Assembly: GCF_007859955.1 (NCBI RefSeq)
Contig: NZ_SJPR01000003.1
Location: 355,496-419,495, forward strand
Direction: 5' to 3'
DNA length: 64,000 nucleotides
Origin: Botrimarina colliarenosi
Lineage (GTDB): Bacteria; Planctomycetota; Planctomycetia; Pirellulales; Lacipirellulaceae
Shown: positions 1 to 7,938 of the stretch, one piece after another
Layout: every line of letters starts with the position of its first letter
How positions within the stretch are numbered: position 1 is the first letter of the stretch
Made by a program: the position numbers and the translations under genes
Notes under the pieces: generated by a model
The model's database searches: none
What the model was told of the DNA's origin: nothing
What the model saw: the letters and a program-made list of their open reading frames with translations, nothing else

Positions 1-2
1 GG

Positions 3-308
3 GGCTTCGCCCCCGCCCCACGGCCTCTCAGCTTCCTGCTAACGGCTCACTCGGCACAGCTGCGCGCTGCACAATTCGGGCGCCACCGGGGCCCGCCGGG
101 CGCTGCACTTTTCGACTGCCGATCACAGCCGGCGCCGTCGTACACGATCGCCGCGGTCCCGCCGCTAGTCGTCTGGTTGCACGAACGCCTGCGGCTATCG
201 CGGTGGTTCCGTCGCTGGTTCGCCACCGGTTACGGCGCCGCTGGCGAATGGATGTCCTCGGTCGAACTGAAACGTCACACACGACCCCTCCCGAAGAAAC
301 TGCCGTGA
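3..308 (+). CDS. C-terminal end of an unidentified element-A protein (partial)
   Basis: A frame is open from the window edge to a TGA at 306-308. Its last half uses GC-ending codons and reads as a hydrophobic segment (IAAVPPLVVWLHERL) followed by an Arg-rich tail (RWFRRWF, then KRHTRPLPKKLP), which suggests the end of a membrane-associated protein. It lies 98 bp upstream of the coupling ATPase in the same direction. In element B the coupling protein has its own N-terminal membrane part, so this could be an equivalent separate membrane subunit. No family was recognised; the first half of the frame may be fortuitous. Confidence 0.35.
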   Translation, partial: GFAPAPRPLSFLLTAHSAQLRAAQFGRHRGPPGAALFDCRSQPAPSYTIAAVPPLVVWLHERLRLSRWFRRWFATGYGAAGEWMSSVELKRHTRPLPKKLP

Positions 309-406
309 GTTCGCTAGACGGCCGACCCGTTCTGGCGTTCCGCCGCGTCCGACGCTTACGCCGCTCGGTGGCTTGGTGAAACCCTCTCGAACCCTGAGCA
401 ATCCTC

Positions 407-1891
407 ATGAAAAAACCCCAAGGCCATCTCCACGACACGCCGCTGATCGGTCAGACGCTCCCCGAGCACGGGCTCCGCGGCGCAGCGGTCCACGTTCCGG
501 GGCACCACTACACGACGATCGCTTGCACGGGTTCCGGCAAGCTGGCCGCCTCGGCCGCTCACCAGTTGATTGGCTGGCCGGACGACCTGCTGGCCATCTC
601 CGAGAAAAACGACCTCTGCGACCTGGCGCTCGGGCGCCGCTGCGACCCGACGCTGTGGGATGACTTGAGGCTGGTGCGTCGTTGGGGACGCCGCCTGGGG
701 GCTGACCCGCGAGGCATTACGCAGGCGCGTTACCACCTCGCGGGAGGGCGGGTGATGAACGTCGATCTGGGCGGCTCAACCGCTTATCCCGCCTCACGCT
801 ACACGTTCCTCAACGAGGTCGATGTCACCGAGGCCGGCGCGCAGGCGCGGCTGATGGCGATCGCGCGCGGCCTGTTCCCCGAACAGAAGAAGACGGCGAC
901 GGCCGACCCGTACTGGCAACTCGCCCCCCAAGGCGCATTCGCCGCGGTCGCCGGCCACGTCCGAACGACCGAGCCCGACCCGCGTGACCAGACGCTGGTG
1001 CGCGCCACCGAACGGCTGATGGGGATCGACCCGGCGACGGGCAAATCGAACCCCAAGCTCCAAGAGCGGCTGTTCTTGGAAATGATGCACAACCCGCACC
1101 TGGGCGGCTTTATCGCGGCCCAAGGGGCCGAACTCTACAACCTCGGCGAAAAAACGCTCGGGCCTTTGATGAGCACGATCGGCACCCGCACGCGTTGGAT
1201 GCTCGGCGACAAGCGGGTGCGCGAGATGCTCAGCGGCCCCTCGGACTTCAGCCTCGAAGAACTTGGCGCCGGCGGCCCGCCGCTGAGCGTCTTTGTGACG
1301 CCGGTGCGCGGCGACAAGTCATCGCAGGCGTTCTTGCGGATGCTCTTGGAACTCTCGGTGCTGATGTTCCAACAGCGCCGCGAGCCGCCCAAGAAGCGTG
1401 TGCTGCTGCTAGCGGACGAGGTCCCGGCATGGGGCGAAGAACAGGTCAATCTGCTTCGCAGCTCGATGAACATCCTCCGCGACCGCAAGGTCACCGTCTG
1501 GCTCTACGCCCAGTCGTACGGGCAGCTCGTGCAGCTCTGCGACGAACAAGGCGCGGCGGAGATTCTTTCGGCGAGCTGTGTGCAGCTGTTCGGCTGCCGC
1601 GACAAGTGCACGGTGGACATGATCCGCGACCGGCTCGGCAAAACCGTGATCCGCCGCAATAGCGGCAAAGGGCCCGCCAAGTTCGAAGAGGTCTACGTCG
1701 CCGACACCGACGCGATCTACGACGAGCTGAGCCCCGCGTCGCCCCTGCAATATGTCTTCCCCTACGCGGGCCGCCCGATGCGGCTAGGCCGCGTCGGCTA
1801 CACGTCGATCCGCACGCGTGAAGGCCTCGTGCTGCCGGGGCTCAACTACCAAGGCCACTATGACGTTAGGCTTCGCCCTTACGGCCCCTGA
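407..1891 (+). CDS. VirD4/TraG-type conjugative coupling ATPase, without membrane anchor
   Basis: A 494-residue P-loop ATPase of the conjugative coupling group, which links relaxase-bound DNA to a secretion channel. A Walker A-like sequence (TGSGKLAA) lies near residues 40-48 and a Walker B (VLLLADE) near 330-337, with the sensor region VTVWLYAQSYGQL about 30 residues later, as in TraG/VirD4 proteins. The N-terminus starts directly with the nucleotide-binding region and has no transmembrane helices, unlike the element-B coupling protein. Walker A has LA in place of the usual S/T after GK, which may weaken ATP binding. It starts at the ATG at 407 and leads a co-directional run of small genes ending at the integrase. 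Confidence 0.75.
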   Translation: MKKPQGHLHDTPLIGQTLPEHGLRGAAVHVPGHHYTTIACTGSGKLAASAAHQLIGWPDDLLAISEKNDLCDLALGRRCDPTLWDDLRLVRRWGRRLGADPRGITQARYHLAGGRVMNVDLGGSTAYPASRYTFLNEVDVTEAGAQARLMAIARGLFPEQKKTATADPYWQLAPQGAFAAVAGHVRTTEPDPRDQTLVRATERLMGIDPATGKSNPKLQERLFLEMMHNPHLGGFIAAQGAELYNLGEKTLGPLMSTIGTRTRWMLGDKRVREMLSGPSDFSLEELGAGGPPLSVFVTPVRGDKSSQAFLRMLLELSVLMFQQRREPPKKRVLLLADEVPAWGEEQVNLLRSSMNILRDRKVTVWLYAQSYGQLVQLCDEQGAAEILSASCVQLFGCRDKCTVDMIRDRLGKTVIRRNSGKGPAKFEEVYVADTDAIYDELSPASPLQYVFPYAGRPMRLGRVGYTSIRTREGLVLPGLNYQGHYDVRLRPYGP

Positions 1892-1951
1892 GGCGTCCCG
1901 GTGCGAGCGGCTTTATCGGTTTGTTTTCATCAACCTCTGGAGATTGTCTTC

Positions 1952-2347
1952 ATGTCCGCTTCCTCCTTCGGCGATGCGCCCGACTTGTCGCGTGACTTCA
2001 ACGCCCCTTCGGGCGAGCTGCGGCCCCCGATCGACGCGGCCAACTGGCCGACCCAAGACGAGGTCGAGCACCTGAGCCTCGCCGACCGCCCTTACACGCC
2101 CGGCGGCGATCTCGAATACAACGTGCACCAAGCCGTGCGTTACGAGCGGACGAGTTATACGCAGCAGACGGTGACCGGCCCGGCGGCCGGCGCGCCCGAA
2201 GAGCTGAACTTCGACAAGGACTTCCAGTCGGCCAGCGGCTCGCTCTCGCCCGCTGCGCTCCGCGCGCAGATCGACAAGGAACTCGGCGCCCTGGCGCCGG
2301 GGTTCGACCGCGCCGCCGGCCCCGACCGCGGCGGACCGGATCGCTGA
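1952..2347 (+). CDS. Hypothetical element-A protein
   Basis: This 131-residue acidic protein was not recognised. The ATG at 1952 was preferred to an upstream one because GGAG-like sequence lies before it and the frame between 1901 and 1952 looks non-coding. The protein has no membrane segment or clear domain; it is rich in Pro, Ala and Asp and ends in an Arg/Gly/Asp-rich tail. It lies 60 bp after the coupling ATPase and 48 bp before the next gene, so it is probably co-transcribed. The corresponding place in element B is also held by unrecognised small proteins, which suggests an accessory transfer role, but this is inference from position only. Confidence 0.55.
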   Translation: MSASSFGDAPDLSRDFNAPSGELRPPIDAANWPTQDEVEHLSLADRPYTPGGDLEYNVHQAVRYERTSYTQQTVTGPAAGAPEELNFDKDFQSASGSLSPAALRAQIDKELGALAPGFDRAAGPDRGGPDR

Positions 2348-2395
2348 GGGGTCGTCGGAGTCATCTTCCCTCTCACCCCTTAGGGACCACGCATC

Positions 2396-2848
2396 GTGAC
2401 GGAAATCGACGACTGCTTTGCGCAGTGCCGGTCGCTGTTGACCGAGCAACGCGCCGCGCTGGTGAAGACCCGCGACGACGCGCTGGCGACCGCCGAGCGG
2501 GCGTCCAAGACGCTCGCCAAACTCGACCGCGCCCTCACCGGGCTCTCGACCGGCTCCAAACGCTCCACGGACGCCGCGCCGCGGGCGAAGCGCGCGTGCA
2601 GCAACCGGCCGGAGGTGCTCGCGACAATCCACGCAGCGCTCGGCGCCGGCCCGCTCGACGCCGCGACGCTCAAAACCCGAGTAACGCAGCGGCTGCGCGA
2701 CGAGGGCCGAAACCTGTCGATGTTCGCCAAGCTGTTCGAGAGCTGCTTGGCCGATCCCACGCTCGCCTGTAACGACCAAGGCGTCTATCGCCTCCCCGGC
2801 GCTGCGGGCTGGAAGGCCAAGGGACCGGCCGCGGAGACCCTGCTATGA
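2396..2848 (+). CDS. Small coiled-coil/winged-helix-like element protein
   Basis: A 150-residue protein with an N-terminal helical, coiled-coil-like part (residues 1-45), a basic linker (SKRSTDAAPRAKRACS), and a compact C-terminal part of about 70 residues ending in GVYRLPG. The start is GTG at 2396, and the stop overlaps the next start in ATGA. The same architecture and the C-terminal pattern (LR-EG-NL-FA ... GVY-L-G) recur in the element-B protein at 31370-31870, so the two are probably homologous element-specific genes. The C-terminal part could be a winged helix, but no named family was recognised. Confidence 0.6.
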   Translation: MTEIDDCFAQCRSLLTEQRAALVKTRDDALATAERASKTLAKLDRALTGLSTGSKRSTDAAPRAKRACSNRPEVLATIHAALGAGPLDAATLKTRVTQRLRDEGRNLSMFAKLFESCLADPTLACNDQGVYRLPGAAGWKAKGPAAETLL

Positions 2849-3087
2849 CGCCGCCGCAGACGCCACTGAACGAGGACACCTCGCCGCTGCTTTTGACCGC
2901 CGCGCAGGTCGCCGGGCTGCTCCAGATCGGTGAACGCACCGTCTGGCGGCTGCTCAGCGCCGGGGCCATCGTCGCGCCGGTGCGGATCGGCGGCGCGACG
3001 CGTTGGCGACGCGGATCGCTGGAACGATGGATCGACGCGGGCTGCCCACGGCCGGGCGAGACCACGGGGGGTGAGCCAACGGTTTAA
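2845..3087 (+). CDS. MerR/excisionase-like helix-turn-helix protein
   Basis: An 80-residue DNA-binding protein of the HTH_17/excisionase type. Residues 17-68 carry the helix-turn-helix (LTAAQVAGLLQIGERTVWRL) followed by the basic wing (RIGGATRWRRGSLERWI) typical of the family. It overlaps the previous gene by 4 bp and precedes the DUF1580 and integrase genes. Small proteins of this kind next to integrases often act as recombination directionality factors or regulators of excision; that role is inferred from context. Confidence 0.75.
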   Translation: MTPPQTPLNEDTSPLLLTAAQVAGLLQIGERTVWRLLSAGAIVAPVRIGGATRWRRGSLERWIDAGCPRPGETTGGEPTV

Positions 3088-3147
3088 GCGGCTGTTGGTC
3101 TCGACGCCTCCTCTCCCTATCTCACCAGCCTAAGCAAAGCCCACGCC

Positions 3148-3453
3148 ATGCCCCTCCCCGACGAGACCCCCGTCGCCCTCACCGACGCGCCGTTCCATCT
3201 GCCGCGGCGGCGCGGCAAGAAGGTCCACTACGCCACGGTCTACCGCTGGGCGACCAAGGGCACGCGGGGACGCGTGCTCGAGTCGCAGCTAGTGGGCGGC
3301 GTTCGCTACACGACGCTCGGCGCGTTGCGCCGGTACTGCAACGCGGCCGAGTCGGCGCCGCCACTCCCTCCGCGGCGTTGCGGGGTTACGTCCTTGCCAA
3401 CGACGCCCGAACTGCGGGCGATCGAACAAGCACTGAGCGACGCCGGCCTCTAG
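3148..3453 (+). CDS. DUF1580 family protein (integrase-adjacent)
   Basis: A 101-residue protein with the DUF1580 pattern: LPRRRGKKVHYATVYRWATK followed by GTRGRVLESQLVGGVRYTT and an aromatic helix. It resembles a small helix-turn-helix fold with a basic wing, so DNA binding is likely. Its close relative at 35352-35693 occupies the same place in element B. It converges on the integrase with a 4-bp overlap of the two 3' ends (3450-3453), a compact arrangement that fits an excisionase or integrase-control role. DUF1580 proteins are, to my knowledge, found mainly in planctomycetes; their function is not established. Confidence 0.75.
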   Translation: MPLPDETPVALTDAPFHLPRRRGKKVHYATVYRWATKGTRGRVLESQLVGGVRYTTLGALRRYCNAAESAPPLPPRRCGVTSLPTTPELRAIEQALSDAGL

Positions 3454-4736
3454 CCGAGGGCCCGCATCACCTCGACCGCCTTCTGCAGGTCGAGCTCGGC
3501 GTAAATCTCGGTCGTCGTCGCCGAGCTATGCCCGTCCACGGCGCGGGCCGCGTCGATGCCAAACAGTTTGCGGATCTCGGTCGAGGCCGTGTGGCGGATG
3601 CGGTTGGGCGACCATTGATCGACGCCCGCCTTCTTGCAGGCGCGGTGGATCGCCCGCCGGTAGCTGCCGGCCGTGTAACGCTCGCCAGCGGAGCGGAGTG
3701 GGGAGGCCTTGCGGTTGTCGCCGGGCTTGTTGCCGCACGACAGCGAAGTCTTTCGCCGCGCCGACGCCTGCCCCCGGCGGAGCCGCTCGGAGGCCGCTGG
3801 CGAGAAGCAGAACGCCTCGACGGGCGTCGTATCGAGGTAGGGGCGGAGGATGGCCTGGGCGCGGGGACCGATGGCGACGATCCGGTCCTTCTCGTGGTGC
3901 TCGGTCTTGTGCTCGGAGGGGGCGTAAATCCACACGTCGCCTGTCGTGTCGATGTCGGCGGGCGACAAGCTACAAATCTCCCCGGGCCGTGCGCTCGTGA
4001 GCCGCTGCAAGCGAACCATGTCGGCCACGATTTCCGGCAGGTGGATGATCGTCGCCTCGATCACTTCGTCGGCGACCGATTGGACTCCCTGGGTCTCGCG
4101 GGCGCGGCTGCGGCCCTTCTTCAGACCGGCAAGCGTCTTCAGACCCGCGGGGACCGACGGTTCAACGAGTTCTTGGGCAGCCGCCCAAGTGAACAGGCCG
4201 CGTATGCGGTTGATCTGCTTGTTGACGTGTTTCCGGGACCAGTTGGCCTCGTCGATCATCGCGTCACGGACCCCGTCGAGGGCGACGGGGCCGAACTCGT
4301 TGGCGATCGTCAGGCCGTAGTGCTTGCGGAGCACGCGGAGCGCGTCGTCGATCACGCCCGCCTCGCGCGTCACCTCGCCGTTCTTGCGGTAGTAATCGTG
4401 GGTGTGGCGGCGATAGACGAGGATCAGCTCGACGATAGTCAGGGGCGTCCCGTTGTACGCCTTTTTGCGGAGCGTCTCAGGAGTGACGCCTCGGGCGACA
4501 TCCTTCGGTTTGGGCTCCTTATTGGCGCCGTCGCCCGTCGCACCTTGACCGCTCAGCGGCGCCGGGCCGCGGTGGCGTTCGGTGCGCCACTTGGTGAGGA
4601 CCTCCTCGTACCGCTTGTGGCTCTTGGGGGAGCCGTAGGGACCGAGGAAGATTTGCCGTCCGAAGTAGGAGACAACGGCCTGCTTGGTCGTCTTGTGGAG
4701 ACGATACTTGGGGGGCCGGTGGAACAGGCGGGGCAT
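3450..4736 (-). CDS. Tyrosine recombinase (integrase) of element A
   Basis: A 428-residue site-specific recombinase. The N-terminal region (PPKYRLHKTTKQAVV ... GPYGSPKSHKRYEEVL) is a short arm-binding-like domain shared with the element-B integrase; a core-binding domain covers about 130-200. The catalytic domain has box I Arg in SARPGEICSL, then SPNRIRHTASTEIRK and DGHSSATTTEIYAELD with the nucleophile Tyr. The box II His of HxxR is Asn in SPNRIR, as in the other integrase here. The gene ends 4 bp into the DUF1580 gene and starts 141 bp from the attachment repeat, with CAAAGAGGGA repeats between. Confidence 0.9.
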   Translation of the reverse strand: MPRLFHRPPKYRLHKTTKQAVVSYFGRQIFLGPYGSPKSHKRYEEVLTKWRTERHRGPAPLSGQGATGDGANKEPKPKDVARGVTPETLRKKAYNGTPLTIVELILVYRRHTHDYYRKNGEVTREAGVIDDALRVLRKHYGLTIANEFGPVALDGVRDAMIDEANWSRKHVNKQINRIRGLFTWAAAQELVEPSVPAGLKTLAGLKKGRSRARETQGVQSVADEVIEATIIHLPEIVADMVRLQRLTSARPGEICSLSPADIDTTGDVWIYAPSEHKTEHHEKDRIVAIGPRAQAILRPYLDTTPVEAFCFSPAASERLRRGQASARRKTSLSCGNKPGDNRKASPLRSAGERYTAGSYRRAIHRACKKAGVDQWSPNRIRHTASTEIRKLFGIDAARAVDGHSSATTTEIYAELDLQKAVEVMRALG

Positions 4737-4764
4737 GGCGCTCTCGGCGGGCTATCGAGGGCGC

Positions 4765-4808
4765 AAAGAGGGATGTCCTGAGAACATCCCGCTTAGCATT
4801 CCCTCTTT
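4765..4808. promoter_or_regulatory. Inverted AAAGAGGGA repeats, candidate integrase/Xis arm sites of element A
   Basis: AAAGAGGGA (4765-4773) and its inverse TCCCTCTTT (4800-4808) flank a smaller hairpin (GGGATGT/ACATCCC). The same AAAGAGG core recurs at both ends of element B (4989-5060 and 37925-37952). Location between the integrase start and the att repeat fits arm-type binding sites or integrase autoregulation. Confidence 0.5.
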
Positions 4809-4877
4809 GGCTTCGGCAGAGAGCCGCTCCGGCCGACATGGCCGGGTAGCTAACCCCTTACGGGGCAAAGAGTTACA

Positions 4878-4925
4878 AAAGTGGCGGGGGCCGGATTCGA
4901 ACCGACGACCTCGAGGTTATGAGCC
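4878..4925. repeat. Attachment-site direct repeat (partial tRNA-Met copy, A/B junction)
   Basis: These 48 bp are identical to 38021-38068 and match the 3' half of the initiator tRNA from the anticodon loop to just beyond the discriminator base. The D-arm and 5' acceptor strand are absent, so this copy is not a functional tRNA. It marks the junction between element A and element B. Confidence 0.9.
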
Positions 4926-4988
4926 CCTCCCTCTAAGTGTCCCAACTGCTTTGCTGGGGCAGATTTACAAATCGTATCAAGACGCCTT

Positions 4989-5060
4989 AGAGGGTAAAAG
5001 TACCCTCTTTTGTAAGCAACCGTTCGCAATCATTCGCATTCTTGCGAACCGAAAGAGGGT
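4989..5060. promoter_or_regulatory. AAAGAGGGT-type repeats at the left end of element B
   Basis: AGAGGGTA (4989-4996), TACCCTCTTTT (5001-5011) and AAAGAGGGT (5052-5060) lie within 135 bp of the att repeat; the first two form a palindrome with a 4-base loop. They match the motif found at the integrase end of B and beside the integrase of A. They are likely arm-type sites for integrase or its directionality factor. No gene was seen between 4926 and 5135. Confidence 0.5.
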
Positions 5061-5135
5061 CTTTGGATTGCAAGCTCATCAACGAAGACGAAGAGAGCCG
5101 CCTGTCGCCAGGCGGCTCTCGGTGAATGTGCGAGT

Positions 5136-5408
5136 TTACTGCTTGCTCGCCTGGTAGTCGGCTTCCTCCAGCTCGCGAACCTGATCGTAAGCCAAGGCGT
5201 AGAGCCTCGAAGCCTGGAGGAGTTGGGATCCACTCAGAGACGTGGTCTCGTGGTAGTTCCCGTTGTCGTCCTTGTAGCTCCGTTGCACGGCCGAGGTTGA
5301 ATAGAAGGGGCGTCCCTTCTCGCTCTCATTCTTCCAGATGGCGATCTGCAAGAGGCCGTCCTTCAGGCGGGTGATGGGTTCGTTCTGGGTGGAAGTTTGG
5401 TTCGACAT
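5136..5408 (-). CDS. Small conserved mobile-element protein
   Basis: A 90-residue protein, start ATG at 5408 with a strong AGGAG site upstream. The pattern LQIAIWKNESEKGRPFYS ... VQRSYKDDNGNYHET ... LYALAYDQVRELEE is one I recognise from small uncharacterised proteins found near ArdC-type antirestriction genes on integrative elements and plasmids; the function is unknown. The compact beta-rich first half could bind nucleic acid, which is only a guess. It is monocistronic, transcribed towards the att site, and shares a 16-bp upstream block (5469-5484) with the next minus-strand gene. Confidence 0.7.
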   Translation of the reverse strand: MSNQTSTQNEPITRLKDGLLQIAIWKNESEKGRPFYSTSAVQRSYKDDNGNYHETTSLSGSQLLQASRLYALAYDQVRELEEADYQASKQ

Positions 5409-5907
5409 GGTCTTTCTCCTTTCATGGTTGGTTGACCTACGCATCCGACCGTCCACCGAAAAGCGGGCGTGTCCAACGTCTGCCCGGAGGGACCACAAAA
5501 GAATTTCTAGCGAAGCGTCCCGAGAAATTGTTTTTGGCGTTTGACTCGACCGATGCGGGGGACAGGATAGCGCTAGTCAATCCGACATGAAAGAAAAAAG
5601 AAGGCCGGAACCACTCCACCTAGAACGCCTCACTCCGACGACGGCATAGGACTTCTCCATCGCATAGACGGAGAGAGCGGCAAGGCGTCTTCTCAAGCTC
5701 TGGCCGTGCTGACGGCGTTCACAGGGCAGGAACCTCTCCGAGATCACACTTGTCACTATGCTGGCCAATCCAGGTTGTGGCGTGTCTTCCTCGGCTCGAT
5801 CCAGCAAAGTATGGCGGAGGCCGCCCACTACCCGGTGCCATCCTCGCACTCGGATTGACCGATGGATGGCAGGGGAACACTCGCTCGTACAGACGATTGA
5901 AGGAACG
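5409..5907. other. Non-coding stretch between two small genes
   Basis: About 500 bp without a convincing gene; frames here lack ribosome-binding sites and have atypical composition. The block at 5469-5484 (GTGTCCAACGTCTGCC) recurs with two differences at 6611-6626. Each copy lies 60-70 bp upstream of a minus-strand start codon, so it may be a shared promoter or operator. Confidence 0.3.
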
Positions 5908-6102
5908 ATGAGCAGCACGAATAATCGGGCGTTGACCGAGGACAACAGTCCAAGAGATCCGAGCGAGCAGACGATCCGGCTCACCGCATCGGAACGAAGA
6001 CGCTTCTGCGATCTCTGTCTCTCTCCCCCGCCCTTGGCGGAGCCCCTGAAGACAGCGCTCAAGCGTCGCAAGGAAATCGTCGAAGACCGGACCGCCGAGT
6101 GA
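5908..6102 (+). CDS. Short DUF1778-like antitoxin remnant
   Basis: A 64-residue frame starting at ATG 5908 after a GAAGGA site. The C-terminal half (TIRLTASERRRFCDLCLSPP, then LAEPLKTALKRRKEIVED) matches the C-terminal part of DUF1778 antitoxins, which normally end with an IxLSxxDRxRFLxxLxNPPxPNxAL segment. The ribbon-helix-helix DNA-binding half is missing and no GNAT-type toxin follows. It may be a relic or a free-standing neutralising peptide. The frame could extend upstream, but the composition there looks non-coding. Confidence 0.45.
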   Translation: MSSTNNRALTEDNSPRDPSEQTIRLTASERRRFCDLCLSPPPLAEPLKTALKRRKEIVEDRTAE

Positions 6103-6123
6103 CGGTCCGGCCGACGGCAGCGG

Positions 6124-6540
6124 TCAGTGTTCGCTCGGCAGGTACAGCGTCCAGAGCCGACCATCGAAGCCGGCCCAGACATCGACGCTCTTTAGAGGGA
6201 AGTCTGTGAACGGAATCCGCTGCGTGATGAAGGCCGCTTCCCCGGCGTCCGGAACCGCGGTCAGAACGGCCGATCGCTCCGACAGGTCCACCGACAGCTT
6301 CCAGAAGTGCAGCCACTGGAGCCGCTCGTTCTGCCTGAGGGCCTCGTTGAACGAGTGACTGCCTATCCAGCTGGCGATCGCGTCGATGAGCCAGTAGGCG
6401 CCAGCCTGCTCCGCGAGGTGTCGCACCCCCGGCGTGTAGATGACACGAGGGTTGAGGGAGTGGCGAAACCGCTCCAGGTCTCCTGTGAAGTGACGTAGCT
6501 CGTTCTCTAGTTGAGCTGATGCTGGTAGGTTCTTAGACAT
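6124..6540 (-). CDS. DUF6876 family protein
   Basis: A 138-residue protein starting at ATG 6540 after an AGGAGG site. It matches the DUF6876 pattern I recognise: LxHFTGDLERFRHSLNPRVI, then YTPGVRHLAEQAGAYWLIDA, and a C-terminal FTDFPLKSVDVW segment. These proteins are common on plasmids and integrative elements, and their function is unknown. It has no signal or membrane segment. It is convergent with the short antitoxin-like gene. The upstream block at 6611-6626 resembles that of the gene at 5136-5408, suggesting common control. Confidence 0.75.
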   Translation of the reverse strand: MSKNLPASAQLENELRHFTGDLERFRHSLNPRVIYTPGVRHLAEQAGAYWLIDAIASWIGSHSFNEALRQNERLQWLHFWKLSVDLSERSAVLTAVPDAGEAAFITQRIPFTDFPLKSVDVWAGFDGRLWTLYLPSEH

Positions 6541-6863
6541 CGTAGGTTCCTCCTTTCTGAGGGTTTGATTGAACGATGCCTGCGAAAACAAGCGAGCGGC
6601 ACTAGCGGCGGTGTCCAGGGTCTGCCGCCAGGCACGCCGAAGATGCCGGAGGCGTCTGCAGGCGTCCCTTGACGCCCGACCGCGACGCTCGCTTACCGTC
6701 TGGCGAGAGTTCCATCACGCCCAGGAGGAGAGAAGCGGAGAGGGCCAACCCCTAAAGCCGGATAGAGATTCGTAGCCATGACACGGGTCCAAGAATTGGC
6801 TTGACTCTCTCGTCTCGCTGTGGCACGCAAGTGGTAAAGCAACTGAGTAAGAAGGAGCGTCCC
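6541..6863. other. Intergenic region upstream of ardC
   Basis: No gene was recognised. It holds the divergent control regions of the DUF6876 gene and ardC, including the shared 16-bp block at 6611-6626 and a TTGACT hexamer near 6801 that could be a -35 element for ardC. Confidence 0.3.
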
Positions 6864-6911
6864 ATGCAGACGGCATCACCGACCGCTAACAAAACGCTGC
6901 CCTCCGGGTAG
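6864..6911 (+). CDS. Possible 15-residue leader peptide before ardC
   Basis: ATG at 6864 is preceded by an ideal AAGGAG site with 6-nt spacing. The frame ends at TAG 6909-6911, six bases before the GTG of ardC and in the same frame. The ardC start itself has only a weak GGGCGG site. Translation of this leader could couple or modulate ardC expression, or it may mark a former longer N-terminus ended by a nonsense change. Confidence 0.3.
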   Translation: MQTASPTANKTLPSG

Positions 6912-6917
6912 GGCGGC

Positions 6918-7835
6918 GTGGCGCGGGGCAATAGGAAGACAGAAGCGGCAAAGCCGAGGCGAGACATCTACCAAGAGGTCACCGACCGCATCCTCGACCT
7001 CCTCGATAGCGGCGTCGCCCCCTGGCGGCAACCGATCAAGCGATCGGCCCACGGCGACGGGGCGCCGAAGAGCCTCTCGACCGGCAAGAACTATCGGGGG
7101 ATCAACGTCTTCCTCCTGGCGATGACAAGCTGGGCCCACGGCTACGAGTCGGACTACTGGGCGACGTTCAATCAGGTCATCAAGCAGCAAGGCAAAGTCA
7201 AGAAAGGCGAGAAGTCGACACTCGTCGTGTTCTGGAAGCAAGCAGCCACGAAAGACAAAGAGAGCGGAGAAGAGATCAGTATCCCGGTACTGCGACATTA
7301 CAACGTCTTCAATGCCGAGCAGTGCGAGGGGATCAACGCTCCTGACCAGGCTGCCACGACAGACGAAGCAGAACCCTTCGAGCCGATTGAGGAAGCCGAC
7401 CGAATCGTCACGAGTTACCCGGCAGGTCCACTTGTCATGCACACAGGGTCAGCTGCAATGTACCTGCCGAAGATCGATACGGTCCGTATCGCAGCACCGG
7501 ATCGCTTTGAGAACCGAGAGTCTTACTACGCCACGCTTTTCCACGAGCTAAGCCACTCGACGGGTCACAAGTCGCGGCTCAACCGAGGCCTGGATGAGGC
7601 ACCCGCTCCTTTTGGGTCGCCTGACTACTCGAAAGAGGAGCTTGTGGCAGAGATGGGCTCGGCGTTTCTCTGCGCCGCGGCCGGCATCAGCCCGCCTACG
7701 ATCGAACAATCCGCGGCCTACATCGACGGCTGGCGGAAGAAGCTAAAGGACGACAAGAAGCTGGTCGTGCAGGCAGCCGGGCAGGGACAACGGGCGGCGG
7801 ATCACATTTTGGGCATCGACTACGTCGCAGACTGA
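6918..7835 (+). CDS. ArdC-like antirestriction / ssDNA-binding protein
   Basis: A 305-residue ArdC-family protein. The N-terminal ssDNA-binding domain (RRDIYQEVTDRILDLLDSGV ... PWRQP, and SLSTGKNYRGINVFLL) covers about residues 15-125. A C-terminal zincin-like metallopeptidase domain has HELSHSTGH near residue 212, with a downstream EELVAEMGSAFLC helix carrying the probable third ligand. Family members protect incoming conjugative DNA from restriction. This fits entry of an element that itself carries a type I restriction system just downstream. The start is GTG at 6918, matching the usual family N-terminus. Confidence 0.9.
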   Translation: MARGNRKTEAAKPRRDIYQEVTDRILDLLDSGVAPWRQPIKRSAHGDGAPKSLSTGKNYRGINVFLLAMTSWAHGYESDYWATFNQVIKQQGKVKKGEKSTLVVFWKQAATKDKESGEEISIPVLRHYNVFNAEQCEGINAPDQAATTDEAEPFEPIEEADRIVTSYPAGPLVMHTGSAAMYLPKIDTVRIAAPDRFENRESYYATLFHELSHSTGHKSRLNRGLDEAPAPFGSPDYSKEELVAEMGSAFLCAAAGISPPTIEQSAAYIDGWRKKLKDDKKLVVQAAGQGQRAADHILGIDYVAD

Positions 7836-7938
7836 GACGACTGACGCTGGCTATCTGTGTGGGATACCGAGATCCTGGAGGGTTTGGTAGACTCGCTGTT
7901 CGTGGAGACAAAGCCCTGGCCGAACTAAGGCTCCGAGC

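Larger units (their letters stand above)
1..4925. mobile_element. Integrative element A (right-hand part, truncated by window edge)
   Basis: This stretch ends in a 48-bp copy of the initiator-tRNA 3' half and carries, next to that end, a tyrosine integrase and a DUF1580 protein homologous to those at the right end of the neighbouring element B. A coupling-type ATPase further left shows that it is a conjugative or mobilizable element. Its left end is outside the window. The shared end module and shared target argue that A and B are relatives that accreted in tandem at one attachment site. Confidence 0.75.

Noticed and set aside
4878-4925. A second tRNA-Met gene
   Set aside because: Only the 3' half is present; the sequence beyond the anticodon loop does not form the D-arm or acceptor stem.
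5577-6182. A 201-codon minus-strand frame in the ArdC-side accessory region
   Set aside because: Ser/Arg/Cys-rich with no ribosome-binding site, and it overlaps the better supported DUF1778-like frame and the end of the DUF6876 gene.
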